Below, one piece after another: positions 36,101-45,585 of a stretch of DNA of 64,000 nt. The stretch is from Prosthecomicrobium sp. N25 (GTDB lineage Bacteria; Pseudomonadota; Alphaproteobacteria; Rhizobiales; Ancalomicrobiaceae), in assembly GCF_037203705.1 (NCBI RefSeq), contig NZ_JBBCAT010000005.1:226110-290109 (forward strand), in the 5' to 3' direction. The stretch's first letter is position 1. The number at the start of each line of letters is the position of its first letter. Under the pieces are notes generated by a model that was not told the DNA's origin, did no database searches, and saw only the letters and a list, made by a program, of their open reading frames with translations. A program made the translations under genes and the position numbers.

Positions 36101-39100
36101 TCTCGGCGGAGGCCTCCGCCATGGTGCGGACGACGATCTGCCGGGCCTTGTCGGTCTCCTGGCCGAGCGTGCTGCCGATCGCCGACATGCGCTCCTGCAG
36201 GAGGCGGTCGAAGAAGGTGGCTCGCTCCTCGACGTTCTGGCCGAACTCCCCGATGCGGTCACCGAGCGAGGCGTTGAAGGCTTCGATGCGGCCGGACAGC
36301 ATCTCGGAGAAGTCGCGGGCGCGGACCTCCATGGTGGAGGCGAGCTCGCGGGTGCGTCCGTCCAGGCCCTCGGCGATCTCGCCGGTGCGGCCGTCGAGGA
36401 TGCGGGCGATGTCCGAGAGGCGGCCGTCGAAGAGGGTGGTGGCGTGGGCTTGGCCCTCCGCGAAGGCGCGGGCGATCTCGCGGGTGCGCTCGATCAGGGT
36501 CTCGCCGATCTGGCGGGCACGCTGGTCGAGGGCCTCCTCCAGGCGCTCGGTGCGCTGGCGGACCGTCTCCGCGAAGGCGTCGGTGCGCTCCGCGAAGGTG
36601 GTGGCGACGGTGTCGACGCGGGCGGCGACGGTCTGCTCGAAGGCGGCGGCGCGGCTCTCCAGGACCTTGCCGACCTCGTCCGCCTTGCTCTCCAGCGCGT
36701 TGCCGAAGTGGGCCATCTTGCCGTCGATGGCCGAGGAGAGGCTGACGGTGCGGGCCTCGATGGTCTCGGCCAGTTCGTCGGTGCGGCCCTGGAGGGCGTC
36801 GACGAGGGCGACCGTCTTGCGGGTGAGGGTCTCGTCGACCAGGCCGAGGCGGCGGTCGAGGAGGTCGCGGATCTGTTCGGAGCGGGCGCCGAGGGCCTCC
36901 ACCACCGCGGTGGCGCGGTGGTTGACCAGGTCGTCGATCGAGGTGATCCGGTCGGCGAGGCCGGTGGTCAGCTCGTGGCCGCGGGCCGTCAGGGTCGACA
37001 GGAACTCGCCGCCGACGCTCGACATGCGCTGGGTGACGATGTCGCCCTGGGCGGCGACGAGGCGGGCGACCTCGGAGCCGGCCTTGGCGAGGCGTTCGGC
37101 CAGTTCCCCGGTGCGGGCGGAGAGCCCGTCCGAGACCTCCCCGAGGCTCGCCTGCAGCGCCTCGCGGAAGTCGCGGGTGCGCGTATCGATGATGCTCTCC
37201 AGGCCCTGGCCGGCGCGGACGATGGTGTCCTCGAGCTCGGAGCCGCGCAGCACGACGGCGTCGTGGATGCGGCTGCCGGCGACCTCGAGCCGGTCGGCGA
37301 GGGCGGTGCCGTCCTCCCCGAGCGTCTCGGTGATGCGCTCCAGCGAGGCCTCGATGCGGCCGGCGACCTCGCTGCCGCGGGTCGTCAGTGTCTCGATGAT
37401 GCGGCTGCCGGCGCCGTCCAGCCGGCCGGTGATGTCGCTGCCGGCGGTGCTGAGGTCGACCACGAGGGTTTCGCCGGTCGACTTCAGGGCGGCGTCGACC
37501 TCCGAGCCGCGCGCCACGATGGCGTCGACGATGCGGGTGCCGGTCTCGTCGATGGTGCGGGCGATGCCGCTGGTATTCTCGCCGAAAAGCCGGTCGAGCT
37601 CGCCGGTGGCGCGGTCCAGCGTGCCGGTGAGTTCGCCGCTGCGCAGGGCGATCACGTCGGCCACCGAACGGCCGGCCTGGCTGATCGTGTCGGCGGCCTC
37701 CTGGGAGCGGCCGATGAAGATGTGGGTCAGTTCGGTGGCGCCGCGCGACAGGGCCTCGCGCACCTCGGCGCCGCGGGACTCGATCAGGTCGGCGACGCGG
37801 CTGCCGGAGGTCTCGAGCGTTTCGGCGACCTGCCGGGAGCGGCCGTCGAAGAGCTCCTCCAGGCCGAGGGTGGCGCGGACGAGGGTATCGCCAAACTCGG
37901 CGCCGCGCTCGGACAGGCGATCGATCAGGTCGCGGCCGGCATGGCCGATCGTGTCGGCGGTCTCGCGGCTGCGCTCGACGAACAGCCGGTTGAGCTGGTC
38001 GGCGGCGCGCTCCAGGGCGTCCGTGACTTCGCCGCTGCGGGCGGCCATGACGTCGGCGACCTCGCGGCCGGCGTTGCCGATGGTCCCCGCCGCCTGGCGG
38101 GCGCCGTCCGTGAAGAGGCGCTCGATGGTCTCGGTGGCGGTCGTCAGCGTCGTGCCGACCTCGCCGCCGCGGGCCTCGATCATCTCGACGATGGCGCGGC
38201 CGGCGGTGCCGATCGTGTCGGCCGTCTCGGCCGAGCGCTCGACGAAGAGGCGGTCGAGGTCGGTCGTGGCGCGGGTCAGCGTCTGTCCCACCTCGCCGCC
38301 GCGCGCCTCGATCATCTCGACGATGGCGCGGCCGGCGGTGCCGATGGTGCCGGCGGTCTCGGCGGAGCGCTCGACGAAGAGGCGGTCGAGCTCGGCGGTC
38401 GCGCGGTCGAGGGTCTCGCCGACCTCGCCGCTGCGCGCGGCGATCAGGTCGACGATCTCGCGCCCGGCGCTGCCGAGGGTGCCGATGGTCTCGGCGGAGC
38501 GTTCGATGAAGAGACGGTCGAGCTCGGCGGTCGCCCGGTCGAGCCGCTCGCCGACCTCGCCGCCGCGGGCAGCGATCAGCTCGACGAGTTCGCGGCCGGC
38601 GGTGCCGAGGGTGTCGGCGGTCTCGCGGCTGCGGTCGACGAAGAGGCGATCGAGGTCGCCCGTGGCGCGGGTGAGGCTCTCGCTGACCTCCATGCTGCGC
38701 AGGGAGATCATGTCGACGATCTCGCGGCCGGCGGAGTTGATGGCGCCCGTAACCTCCTCGGCGCGGCCGGAGAAGATGCCGTTCAGCTCGCTCGTGGCGC
38801 GGTTGAGGCTTTCGCCGACTTCGCGGCCGCGCAGGTCGATCAGGTCGACGAGTTCGCGGCCGGCCGTGCCGATGGTCTCGGCCATCTCGTGCGAGCGGCC
38901 GGTGAAGAGGCCGTTCAGCTCGTCGGCGGCGCGGGTCAGCGAGGTGGTCACCTCGGTGCCGCGGGTCGAGATCATCTCGGCGATGGCGCTGCCGGTGCGC
39001 GAGAAGGTCTTGTCGATGCTGTCGGCGTGGGCGAGCAGGTCGTTGGAGACCTCGCGGCCGCGATCGAGGATGGTCTCGGCGACCAGGGTTCCGGTGGTCG

Positions 39101-41834
39101 ACAGGGTGTCGGTGAGGGTCGAGCCGGTGTCGGTCAGCAGGCGGATCAGGCTGTCGCCGGTGCGGCTCAGGTTGTCGTTGAGGGCGGTGGACCGGTCGGT
39201 CAGCGTGTCGATCAGGGTCTGGCCGGTCGACGCGAAGGTGGTGTTGAGGGTCGTGCCGCGCTCGGTCAGCGTGCCGACGAGGTTCTCGCCGGTGCGCGAC
39301 AGGGCCTCGGTGACGGATTGCGAGCGGTCGAGCAGATTGGTGATGAGCTGGTCGGCGGTCGAGGACAGGCTGTCGGTGACGAAGCGGCTGCGCTCCGAAA
39401 GCGCCTCGACCACGGAGGTGCCGGTGCGGTTCAGGGTCTCGGTGACGGCGGTCGAGCGCTCGGTCAGGCTCTCGATCAGGCTCGCGCCGGTCATGGAGAG
39501 GGCCTGGGTGACGCTGTCGCTGCGCTCCGTCAGCGTGTCGATGAGCGTGGCGCCCGTGTAGGACAGGGTCTCGGTCAGCGAGCGGCTGCGGTCGGTCAGC
39601 GTGCCGATCAGGGTCTCGCCGGTCTTGCTCAGCGTGTCGTTGAGGCTGGTCGAGCGCTCGGTCAGGGTCTCGATCAGGCTGGTGCCGGTCGTCGACAGGG
39701 TCTCGGTGACGGCACGGCTGCGCTCGGTCAGCGTGTCGATCAGGGTGGCGCCGGTGGAGCCGAGGGTGTCGTTCACCAGGGCCGTGCGCTCGGTGATTGT
39801 GTCGATGAGGTTGGTGGCGGTCCGGTTGAACGTGTCGCTGATGACGGTCGAACGCTCGGTCAGGCTGTCGATCAGCGTGGTGCCGGTCTGGGTCAGGCTG
39901 TCGTTGACGAAGGCGGACCGCTCGGTGAGCGTGTCGACGAGGCTCTGGCCCGTCTGGCCCAGGCGGGCGTCGAGGGCGCTCGAGCGTTCCGTCAGCGTGT
40001 CGATCAGGGCGTTGCCGGTGCGCGACAGGGTCTCGGTGACCGACTGGGTGCGCTCGGTCAGGGTGTCGACGAGCACCGTGCCGGTGAGCGTCAGGGTGTC
40101 GTTCAGGCTGGTCGAGCGCTCGGTCAGCGTATCGATCAGGGTCGTGCCGGTGGCCTGCAGGCGGTCGGCGAAGACGGTGCCGCGGTCGTTCAGGGTCTCG
40201 ACCATGGTGCTGCCGGTCTCGGCGAGGCGGTCGATCACGGCGGCGCCGGTGCGCTCCAGCGTGTCGCCGAGGCTCGCCGAGCGCTCGGTCAGCGTGTCGA
40301 TGAGAGCGCTGCCGGTGGTCGCGAAGCTCTCGGTGACGAAGCTCGTCCGCTCGGTCACGGTCGTGACGAGCTCGGTGGTGGTCCGGTTCAGGGTCTCGGT
40401 CAGCTGGTCCGTCCGGCTCGACAGGAGCTGGACGACCTCGCTGCTCATGCGCGAGACCTCCTCGGTGAGCCCGACGCTCTTGTCCGAGAAGGTGTCGATC
40501 AGGGTCGTGCCGGTGCGGTTCAGCAGGTCGGCGACCTCGCCGCCCTTGAGGGTCAGGGTCTCGGAGACGATGCGGCCGGCGGTGGCGATGCGATCGGCGA
40601 CGTCCGCGCCGAGGCCGGCGACCTGGTCGGTGACGTCGCGGGTGGCGACGGAAATCCGGTCGGTGACCTGGGTGCCCTGCTCGGCGAGGCTCGAGATCAG
40701 CGTCTCGGTCGACCGCTCGATGCGGGCGGCGAGGTCGGCGCCGCGGTCGTCGAGCGAGCCGGCGAGGCGGGCGGTCGCGGTGTCGACCACCTCGGCGATG
40801 CGGTCCCGGGCCTGGCCGAGGTCGCCCGCGAAGGTTTCGTGCGCGCCCGTAATGGCGGTGCGGACGCGCTCGGCATTGTGCGCGATGGCCTCGCGCTGAT
40901 TGACCAGCTCCTCGATGAGGCTGCGGATCTTCAGCTCGTTCTCGCCATAGGCGCGCTCCAGCGAGGCGACCTCGTTGTGGACCAGGATCTCAAGTTCGCT
41001 GGCGCGCGCGACGGCGCGGTCGAGACCGTCGCCGACGGCGGCCATCTCGCGGCGGATCGCCTGGCCGAGCGACACGAGGGCGTCCTTGGCGACGATCTCC
41101 GGCTCGGCGAGGCGAAGGGCGACCTCGGTCATCGAGCGCGAGGCAATGCGCAGTTCCTGGGCGCGCCGGATCATCAGGGCGAAGACCCAGAAGGCGACGA
41201 CCGGCACTACGACGGCGACCAGGGACCACATCATGGCGGTCGGGCCGGTCGCGCCCTCGACACGCATCTGCCAGGCGACGGTGCCGGCAAAGCCGGCCCA
41301 GGCCATGGAGGCGATCAGGGCGATCCAGTAGGGGGCGGCGCTCGGCTTCTGGTTGGCCCGCAGCACGAGGGCGGAGACGGTCTGGCGGTCGTCGTTGGCG
41401 GGCAGGCGCGGCGAGGGTCGCGGTGCCGGGTCGGGCGCCGGGGCGGCGGGCCCGGCCGACGCCGCGGCCGAGGCCGGGGGCGTCGCCGCCGGCTCGAAGA
41501 TCAGGGTCGGCTCTTCCGACAGCGAGATGCTGGCCGAGACGGGCGCGGACTGGGGCGTGAAGAGGGCGGGCTCGGGGCCGGTCGCGGCCGCGTTCACCAT
41601 CTTGGACGAGCGGCCGAACAGGCGCCGGCCGGCGGACGGCTTCTCGGCCTTGGTCTCGGCGGCGGCGGGGGCGGGCGCCGGCGGGGGCGGGGGCGGGACC
41701 TCGGGCGCCGCGGCGCTCTCAGGAGCCGCGGTGGGGGTCTCCTCGGGACCGCCGAAATCCAGCTTCAGGGCTTCCTCGACGGCCGAAAGGGCTGCCTCGG
41801 CAGGGTCCATCTGCTTGTTCTGATTGGTCGCCAT
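33126..41834 (-). CDS. Giant apolipoprotein-repeat membrane-anchored protein, Growth Pole Ring (GPR)-like
   Basis: 2,902 residues. Residues 1-165 are Pro/Ala-rich and probably disordered (PEVPPPPPPAPAPAAAE). Two membrane helices follow at about 169-189 and 201-222, then roughly 2,400 residues of uninterrupted alpha-helix built on an 11-residue period: 22-mers around residues 480-925 (TLIDTLTERS theme), 44-mers around 960-1380 (AGREIVDLIAAR / ATAELDRLFVERS), and plain 11-mers around 1950-2170 (TASLASLIDGR theme). A second Pro-rich segment spans ~2660-2750, and a conserved ~115-residue C-terminal domain contains LWERYKRGERNVFTRRLY. This plan matches Agrobacterium GPR (2,115 residues, two N-terminal helices, apolipoprotein-like core, Pro-rich ends), which forms a ring at the growing pole. 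It is much longer than GPR. It stands as a single transcription unit with a clear terminator. Confidence 0.85.
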   Translation of the reverse strand: MATNQNKQMDPAEAALSAVEEALKLDFGGPEETPTAAPESAAAPEVPPPPPPAPAPAAAETKAEKPSAGRRLFGRSSKMVNAAATGPEPALFTPQSAPVSASISLSEEPTLIFEPAATPPASAAASAGPAAPAPDPAPRPSPRLPANDDRQTVSALVLRANQKPSAAPYWIALIASMAWAGFAGTVAWQMRVEGATGPTAMMWSLVAVVVPVVAFWVFALMIRRAQELRIASRSMTEVALRLAEPEIVAKDALVSLGQAIRREMAAVGDGLDRAVARASELEILVHNEVASLERAYGENELKIRSLIEELVNQREAIAHNAERVRTAITGAHETFAGDLGQARDRIAEVVDTATARLAGSLDDRGADLAARIERSTETLISSLAEQGTQVTDRISVATRDVTDQVAGLGADVADRIATAGRIVSETLTLKGGEVADLLNRTGTTLIDTFSDKSVGLTEEVSRMSSEVVQLLSSRTDQLTETLNRTTTELVTTVTERTSFVTESFATTGSALIDTLTERSASLGDTLERTGAAVIDRLAETGSTMVETLNDRGTVFADRLQATGTTLIDTLTERSTSLNDTLTLTGTVLVDTLTERTQSVTETLSRTGNALIDTLTERSSALDARLGQTGQSLVDTLTERSAFVNDSLTQTGTTLIDSLTERSTVISDTFNRTATNLIDTITERTALVNDTLGSTGATLIDTLTERSRAVTETLSTTGTSLIETLTERSTSLNDTLSKTGETLIGTLTDRSRSLTETLSYTGATLIDTLTERSDSVTQALSMTGASLIESLTERSTAVTETLNRTGTSVVEALSERSRFVTDSLSSTADQLITNLLDRSQSVTEALSRTGENLVGTLTERGTTLNTTFASTGQTLIDTLTDRSTALNDNLSRTGDSLIRLLTDTGSTLTDTLSTTGTLVAETILDRGREVSNDLLAHADSIDKTFSRTGSAIAEMISTRGTEVTTSLTRAADELNGLFTGRSHEMAETIGTAGRELVDLIDLRGREVGESLNRATSELNGIFSGRAEEVTGAINSAGREIVDMISLRSMEVSESLTRATGDLDRLFVDRSRETADTLGTAGRELVELIAARGGEVGERLDRATAELDRLFIERSAETIGTLGSAGREIVDLIAARSGEVGETLDRATAELDRLFVERSAETAGTIGTAGRAIVEMIEARGGEVGQTLTRATTDLDRLFVERSAETADTIGTAGRAIVEMIEARGGEVGTTLTTATETIERLFTDGARQAAGTIGNAGREVADVMAARSGEVTDALERAADQLNRLFVERSRETADTIGHAGRDLIDRLSERGAEFGDTLVRATLGLEELFDGRSRQVAETLETSGSRVADLIESRGAEVREALSRGATELTHIFIGRSQEAADTISQAGRSVADVIALRSGELTGTLDRATGELDRLFGENTSGIARTIDETGTRIVDAIVARGSEVDAALKSTGETLVVDLSTAGSDITGRLDGAGSRIIETLTTRGSEVAGRIEASLERITETLGEDGTALADRLEVAGSRIHDAVVLRGSELEDTIVRAGQGLESIIDTRTRDFREALQASLGEVSDGLSARTGELAERLAKAGSEVARLVAAQGDIVTQRMSSVGGEFLSTLTARGHELTTGLADRITSIDDLVNHRATAVVEALGARSEQIRDLLDRRLGLVDETLTRKTVALVDALQGRTDELAETIEARTVSLSSAIDGKMAHFGNALESKADEVGKVLESRAAAFEQTVAARVDTVATTFAERTDAFAETVRQRTERLEEALDQRARQIGETLIERTREIARAFAEGQAHATTLFDGRLSDIARILDGRTGEIAEGLDGRTRELASTMEVRARDFSEMLSGRIEAFNASLGDRIGEFGQNVEERATFFDRLLQERMSAIGSTLGQETDKARQIVVRTMAEASAEIVGKSDEARRALVDTAQAIGLQIEENVIGRTSAVIDELDRRTETLASLLDGRTATVVQELDRRTADVAGLLETRTSLVVSELDRRTSDVADLLAARTATVVEELDRRTAELAGLIEGRTGDAAALIADRTATAVTAFDERTAGLASLVDARTEALTGLFDGRTASLASLIDGRAAEAATVLQARSAEAAALIDGRTHAAASLLDERTAAVATLLDGRTAEMAELLDRRAGAVVGDLDRRTAEISSLLGERGQRLVDALEGRTVAMAERIGAAERLLSESLDQRTESAAQKLSEARDIIAALLETRVGEAVDRIGSAQRGIAGALATQTGQMVAGIGEAQESLVKALDSRQMELANRTSQARDAIAEVLDTRTAEIYGKLAGAHDALVKALESRSNDLAGRVGHARDLLIEALDRKGRDITEAVARQGIETSRSVAETRDQLVTALEEKSRAAVAVVDETGERMRKDMTELLERLTQSNLVLQSVMTRAGENLRELEMNLTRQTGDVREIVKQAVADTRAAADTLSDEVGTLKQISGDVLKDVAGIAGRFDEHTGRLQGAAERVGGASEELGRTIDERQKSLETLAETLVGRTQTLDGLVRGFARELEQHLANAETRTREVGTSLSIGAESAVRSVLGQLDQLRETADQEGTRAGQSLRALQEAMVAELTRTVGETTTRFGEAAEKMREAARLMQTELDRTRDELRRGVLELPKETEDSTAAMRRVVTEQLKALNELTSLVSRQNAAYDVSRPRGPEPAPARRSGGSQAAAAVAVERAPVAPPPPPPVPVVERPAVAERIEPVRPEPAARPEPARPEPARFEPAPLPEPRRAPEPEQPRARDIQSRGWVADLLRRASQEEEQDEGFEAPAPQPERAPHHIVESLNSISVDIARAIDDEAFLDLWERYKRGERNVFTRRLYTLQGQQTFDEIRRKYHRDGEFRAAVDRYIRDFDQLLQEIARTDRDNIMSQSYLTSDTGKVYTMLAHAAGRLD
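35320..35990 (-). repeat. 33-bp-period tandem repeat coding ~20 consecutive 11-mers
   Basis: Within the GPR-like gene about twenty back-to-back 11-residue units follow the pattern T-A-x-x-A-x-L-(L/I)-D-x-R, for example TEALTGLFDGR, TASLASLIDGR, SAEAAALIDGR and TAAVATLLDGR. Each ends in Arg, and hydrophobics recur at i, i+3/4 and i+7, giving an 11/3 amphipathic helix. The units vary in sequence, so the DNA repeat is old, not freshly amplified. Confidence 0.85.
38000..38900 (-). repeat. 132-bp-period tandem repeat coding 44-mers
   Basis: This block has units of 44 residues made of two 22-residue halves: AGREIVDLIAARSGEVGETL plus ATAELDRLFVERSAETAGTI and variants. Adjacent copies near 38140-38560 are very similar, including AGRAIVEMIEARGGEVG twice in succession, which suggests more recent duplication here than elsewhere in the gene. 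Confidence 0.8.
39060..40400 (-). repeat. 66-bp-period tandem repeat coding ~20 22-mers
   Basis: Units of 22 residues read TGxxLI(D/E)TLTERSxxxxxTL, such as TGATLIDTLTERS and TGTSLIETLTERS, repeated about twenty times. It is Thr/Ser-rich compared with the rest of the helix, so this part of the surface is polar but weakly charged. Period 22 equals two 11-mers, as in apolipoproteins. Confidence 0.85.
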
Positions 41835-42482
41835 CGTGATCCGTCGCCTCGCGTCCGTACTCTCAACTCACGCATTCCCGCCGTCCGGAAAGATCCGGAC
41901 AGTCGACGATCTGTCGTTCCCGTCCTGGATCAAGACGAAAACGTAGTCGGACCAGGCTACGGTCGGTCGGGCGAACCCGCCGACCCAGCCTCCTCACAAG
42001 TTGCCGCAAGCCCGATGGTAACGGGTCGTTAACGAAGTTGAAACACCGGGGGGGCGGAATCCCCGATCATCGTTAACGCGGCTCGTCCGGGGCGCCTGCT
42101 CCCGCCTGCTCCTCCCTCTATCGCTTCAAGGATTACGAAGGAAGAACCAAGAGATCGACGCGGCAGCGCACCTGGGCACGCAACCGGGCACCGAATCGGT
42201 CCCCCGAGAGGGGTCCGGGCGGGTGGCGCCCGGCGGTGTTTACCAATGCGGTCACCACGCGCTGCCGCGGGCAGGCTCCCCGGGGCCGCGCACCGCGGGT
42301 TTTCCGGACCGGCCGGCGGGGGTGGATCAACGGCTCGTTAACCGCGCCGGGCGCGCAAGGGTTTCTTCACCCTGTTCGCGAATGAGACGGCGCAACCCAC
42401 GGAACTTTACTCCGGATTGGCGGCGGGCGGGCTTCTCTCAGCGGCACGGACGCGCGGTCCGGTAGCGAACGGGACGGGCAGC
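41835..42482. other. 648-bp intergenic region between GPR-like gene and Hpt gene
   Basis: The largest gap in the window. It contains several GTTAAC-type words (42028-42033, 42074-42078, 42337-42342), including a CtrA-like site at 42018-42033, and stretches of lower GC near 41875-41960 and 42125-42150. It should hold divergent promoters for the GPR-like and Hpt genes. I see no convincing small gene, tRNA or terminator; a 65-codon minus-strand frame at 42133-42330 is Arg/Pro-rich and not credible. Confidence 0.5.
42018..42033 (-). promoter_or_regulatory. Near-consensus CtrA-like site upstream of the GPR-like gene
   Basis: GTAA-CGGGTCG-TTAAC matches the CtrA consensus TTAA-N7-TTAAC at all but one position. 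It lies 184 bp upstream of the GPR-like start. One mismatch in a short motif makes this a candidate only. Confidence 0.4.
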
Positions 42483-42869
42483 ATGCCTTCGACGATGCGT
42501 GACGTGGATCATGGTCCGGTGCCGGCGGCGCCTTTCCCGGCCCAGGACCGGCCCGTGGATCTCGCCCACCTCGCCCGGCTGACGTTCGGCAGCCGCGACC
42601 TCGAGCGCGAGGTGCTCCGGCTCTTCCTCGGGCAGTCGAGGGGACTTCTGGAGCGCATCCGGGCGGCCGAGGCGGCGGACCAGCGGTTCATGGCGGCCCA
42701 TACGCTGAAGGGCAGCGCCCGCGGCATCGGCGCGGTCCGGGTCGCACGGCTCGCCGAGGCGGCCGAGCGCAAGGACCTGCCCGCCGGCGACGCGGCCCGC
42801 ATCCTGGCCGAGCTCGCCCGCGCGGTCGAGGAGGCGAACGGCTTCATCCGCGACGTCCTGGAGGACTGA
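42483..42869 (+). CDS. Histidine phosphotransfer (Hpt) domain protein
   Basis: 128 residues, mostly one Hpt four-helix bundle (residues ~27-125). The phosphorylated His is H73 in FMAAHTLKGSARGIGA, matching the HxLKGSA(x)xxGA motif. Hpt proteins relay phosphate between response regulators and hybrid kinases; in alphaproteobacteria ChpT and similar proteins are different, so this is a simple monomeric Hpt. No kinase or receiver gene is adjacent, so its partners are unknown. ATG 42483 is chosen; the longer frame from 42417 adds a non-conserved Arg/Gly-rich stretch. The ribosome site is weak (GGGACGGGC). It precedes the ferredoxin gene by 110 bp. Confidence 0.85.
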   Translation: MPSTMRDVDHGPVPAAPFPAQDRPVDLAHLARLTFGSRDLEREVLRLFLGQSRGLLERIRAAEAADQRFMAAHTLKGSARGIGAVRVARLAEAAERKDLPAGDAARILAELARAVEEANGFIRDVLED

Positions 42870-42916
42870 CCGCGGCGGGTCGCGGCGCATGGGCGCTTCG
42901 CGAGCCGAACCCTTGA

Positions 42917-43300
<384 letters not shown>

Positions 43301-43312
43301 GGCGGATCCCGC

Positions 43313-44185
43313 TCAGGCGAGCGGGATGTGGATTGCGGTGAGGAGGTCCTGCGGGGCCGTCCGGCGCGGGTCGTTCAGGTATTCCTCGAAGGGCGGCTCG
43401 TCGGCGGCCTGGTGGCCGCTCGACGGCAGCCACTCCCCGTAGAGCCGGCGATAGGCGGTCCCGAGGTCCTCGTAGGGCCCGTGATGGACGTGGACGGCGT
43501 GGAGGCCGCCGGCGACCGTCAGGATCTCGACCTCGCCCTCCGGTGCGACACCGGGGCCGACGACCAGGCAGGCGGCCGAGCGCAGATCCTCGGGCGGAAC
43601 CGAGCCCGGGTCGTCGTAGCCGATGGCGAGGCAGCGCGTTGCGGGGCCGATCAGCCCCCTGGCGCCGGCCCAGGCGAGCAGGCGGTCGAAGGCGCGGCCG
43701 ATCTCGCCGTAGGGCCCGCGGTGGCGCACGGCGGCGCAGCGAAGCGGCTGATATCGGGCGACTGTCACGTCCAGCATGTCGAGGTCCTCCGAGGCGTTCG
43801 GGACGAGGGCACGGGGCGGTTCGGCGACGGAGCCGGCCCGGCGATAGGCGGCCGGGGTGACGCCGAAGCGGGCCCTGAAGGCGCGCGTGAAGGCGGCGGC
43901 CGAGCCGAAGCCGGCGCGCCGCGCGACGACCGGGACGGGCAGGGCGCTCTCCCGGAGGTCGGCCGCGGCTCGGGCGAGGCGGAGCCGGGAGACCGTCCCG
44001 GCCACGGTCTCCTGCATCATGGCCCGGTAGATCCGGTGGAAGTGCCAGCGGGACAGGCAGGCGATCCCGGCCAGTTCGTCGAGGGTGAGGTCCCCGTCCC
44101 GCCGGCCGTCGACATGGGCCGCCACCCGGGCGACCACGCGCTCGATCCGCTCGACATAACTCTTCCGGGTCGCGTCCCTGCGCAT
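43313..44185 (-). CDS. AraC-family regulator with GyrI-like effector domain
   Basis: 290 residues. The N-terminal ~115 residues are an AraC/XylS DNA-binding domain with two helix-turn-helices, LDELAGIACLSRWHFHRIYR (~35-54) and VPVVARRAGFGSAAAFTRAF (~84-103), followed by FGVTPAAYRR. Residues ~130-290 are a GyrI/SbmC-like small-molecule domain (RHRGPYGEIGRAFDRLLAWA; ending LLTAIHIPL). This order (HTH first, GyrI second) is that of Rob and related multidrug or stress regulators. GGAGG lies seven bases before ATG 44185. It sits between ferredoxin and reductase on the opposite strand, so it may control one or both, as inference only. Confidence 0.9.
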   Translation of the reverse strand: MRRDATRKSYVERIERVVARVAAHVDGRRDGDLTLDELAGIACLSRWHFHRIYRAMMQETVAGTVSRLRLARAAADLRESALPVPVVARRAGFGSAAAFTRAFRARFGVTPAAYRRAGSVAEPPRALVPNASEDLDMLDVTVARYQPLRCAAVRHRGPYGEIGRAFDRLLAWAGARGLIGPATRCLAIGYDDPGSVPPEDLRSAACLVVGPGVAPEGEVEILTVAGGLHAVHVHHGPYEDLGTAYRRLYGEWLPSSGHQAADEPPFEEYLNDPRRTAPQDLLTAIHIPLA

Positions 44186-44377
44186 CCGTCCGCCTCCGAT
44201 GCCGGCGACCATAGCGGCTGCGGCTTGATCCGGGTTGCGGACATGATCCGGGCGCGACGGTCCGCGCGCCGCGCCGCCCGGATGCGGCGGAGCCCATCCC
44301 GGGGGTACGGGAATCCCCGCTTCGGCATGCCGGGAGTGAAATGTACCTCGCGCGGCCGCGGCGACCCGATTATATGA

Positions 44378-45454
<1,077 letters not shown>

Positions 45455-45585
45455 CGCCCGGCTGACCGGGATTCGACTCAAAAGCGCATACTTTTCAGCA
45501 CGTTCGGGAAACCTTAAGCGGTCTCGTGCAGTCTCGGCGACGAGGGCCGGCGGCCCTCGCCTGTTGCGTCTGGATCGGATTGCCC

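Noticed and set aside
35320..40400. Regular DNA repeats that could suggest a CRISPR array or minisatellite
   Set aside because: The period (33, 66, 132 bp) is a multiple of three, there are no invariant repeats with unique spacers, and the whole stretch is one open coding frame.
34446..42032. A 2,528-codon plus-strand open frame antisense to the giant repeat gene
   Set aside because: Mirror of the repeated helical gene; composition is biased and no family motif is present. The minus frame has membrane helices, Pro-rich ends and a conserved C-terminal domain.
42133..42330. A 65-codon minus-strand frame in the largest intergenic gap
   Set aside because: Arg/Pro-rich, no ribosome site, no recognisable domain; expected by chance at this base composition.
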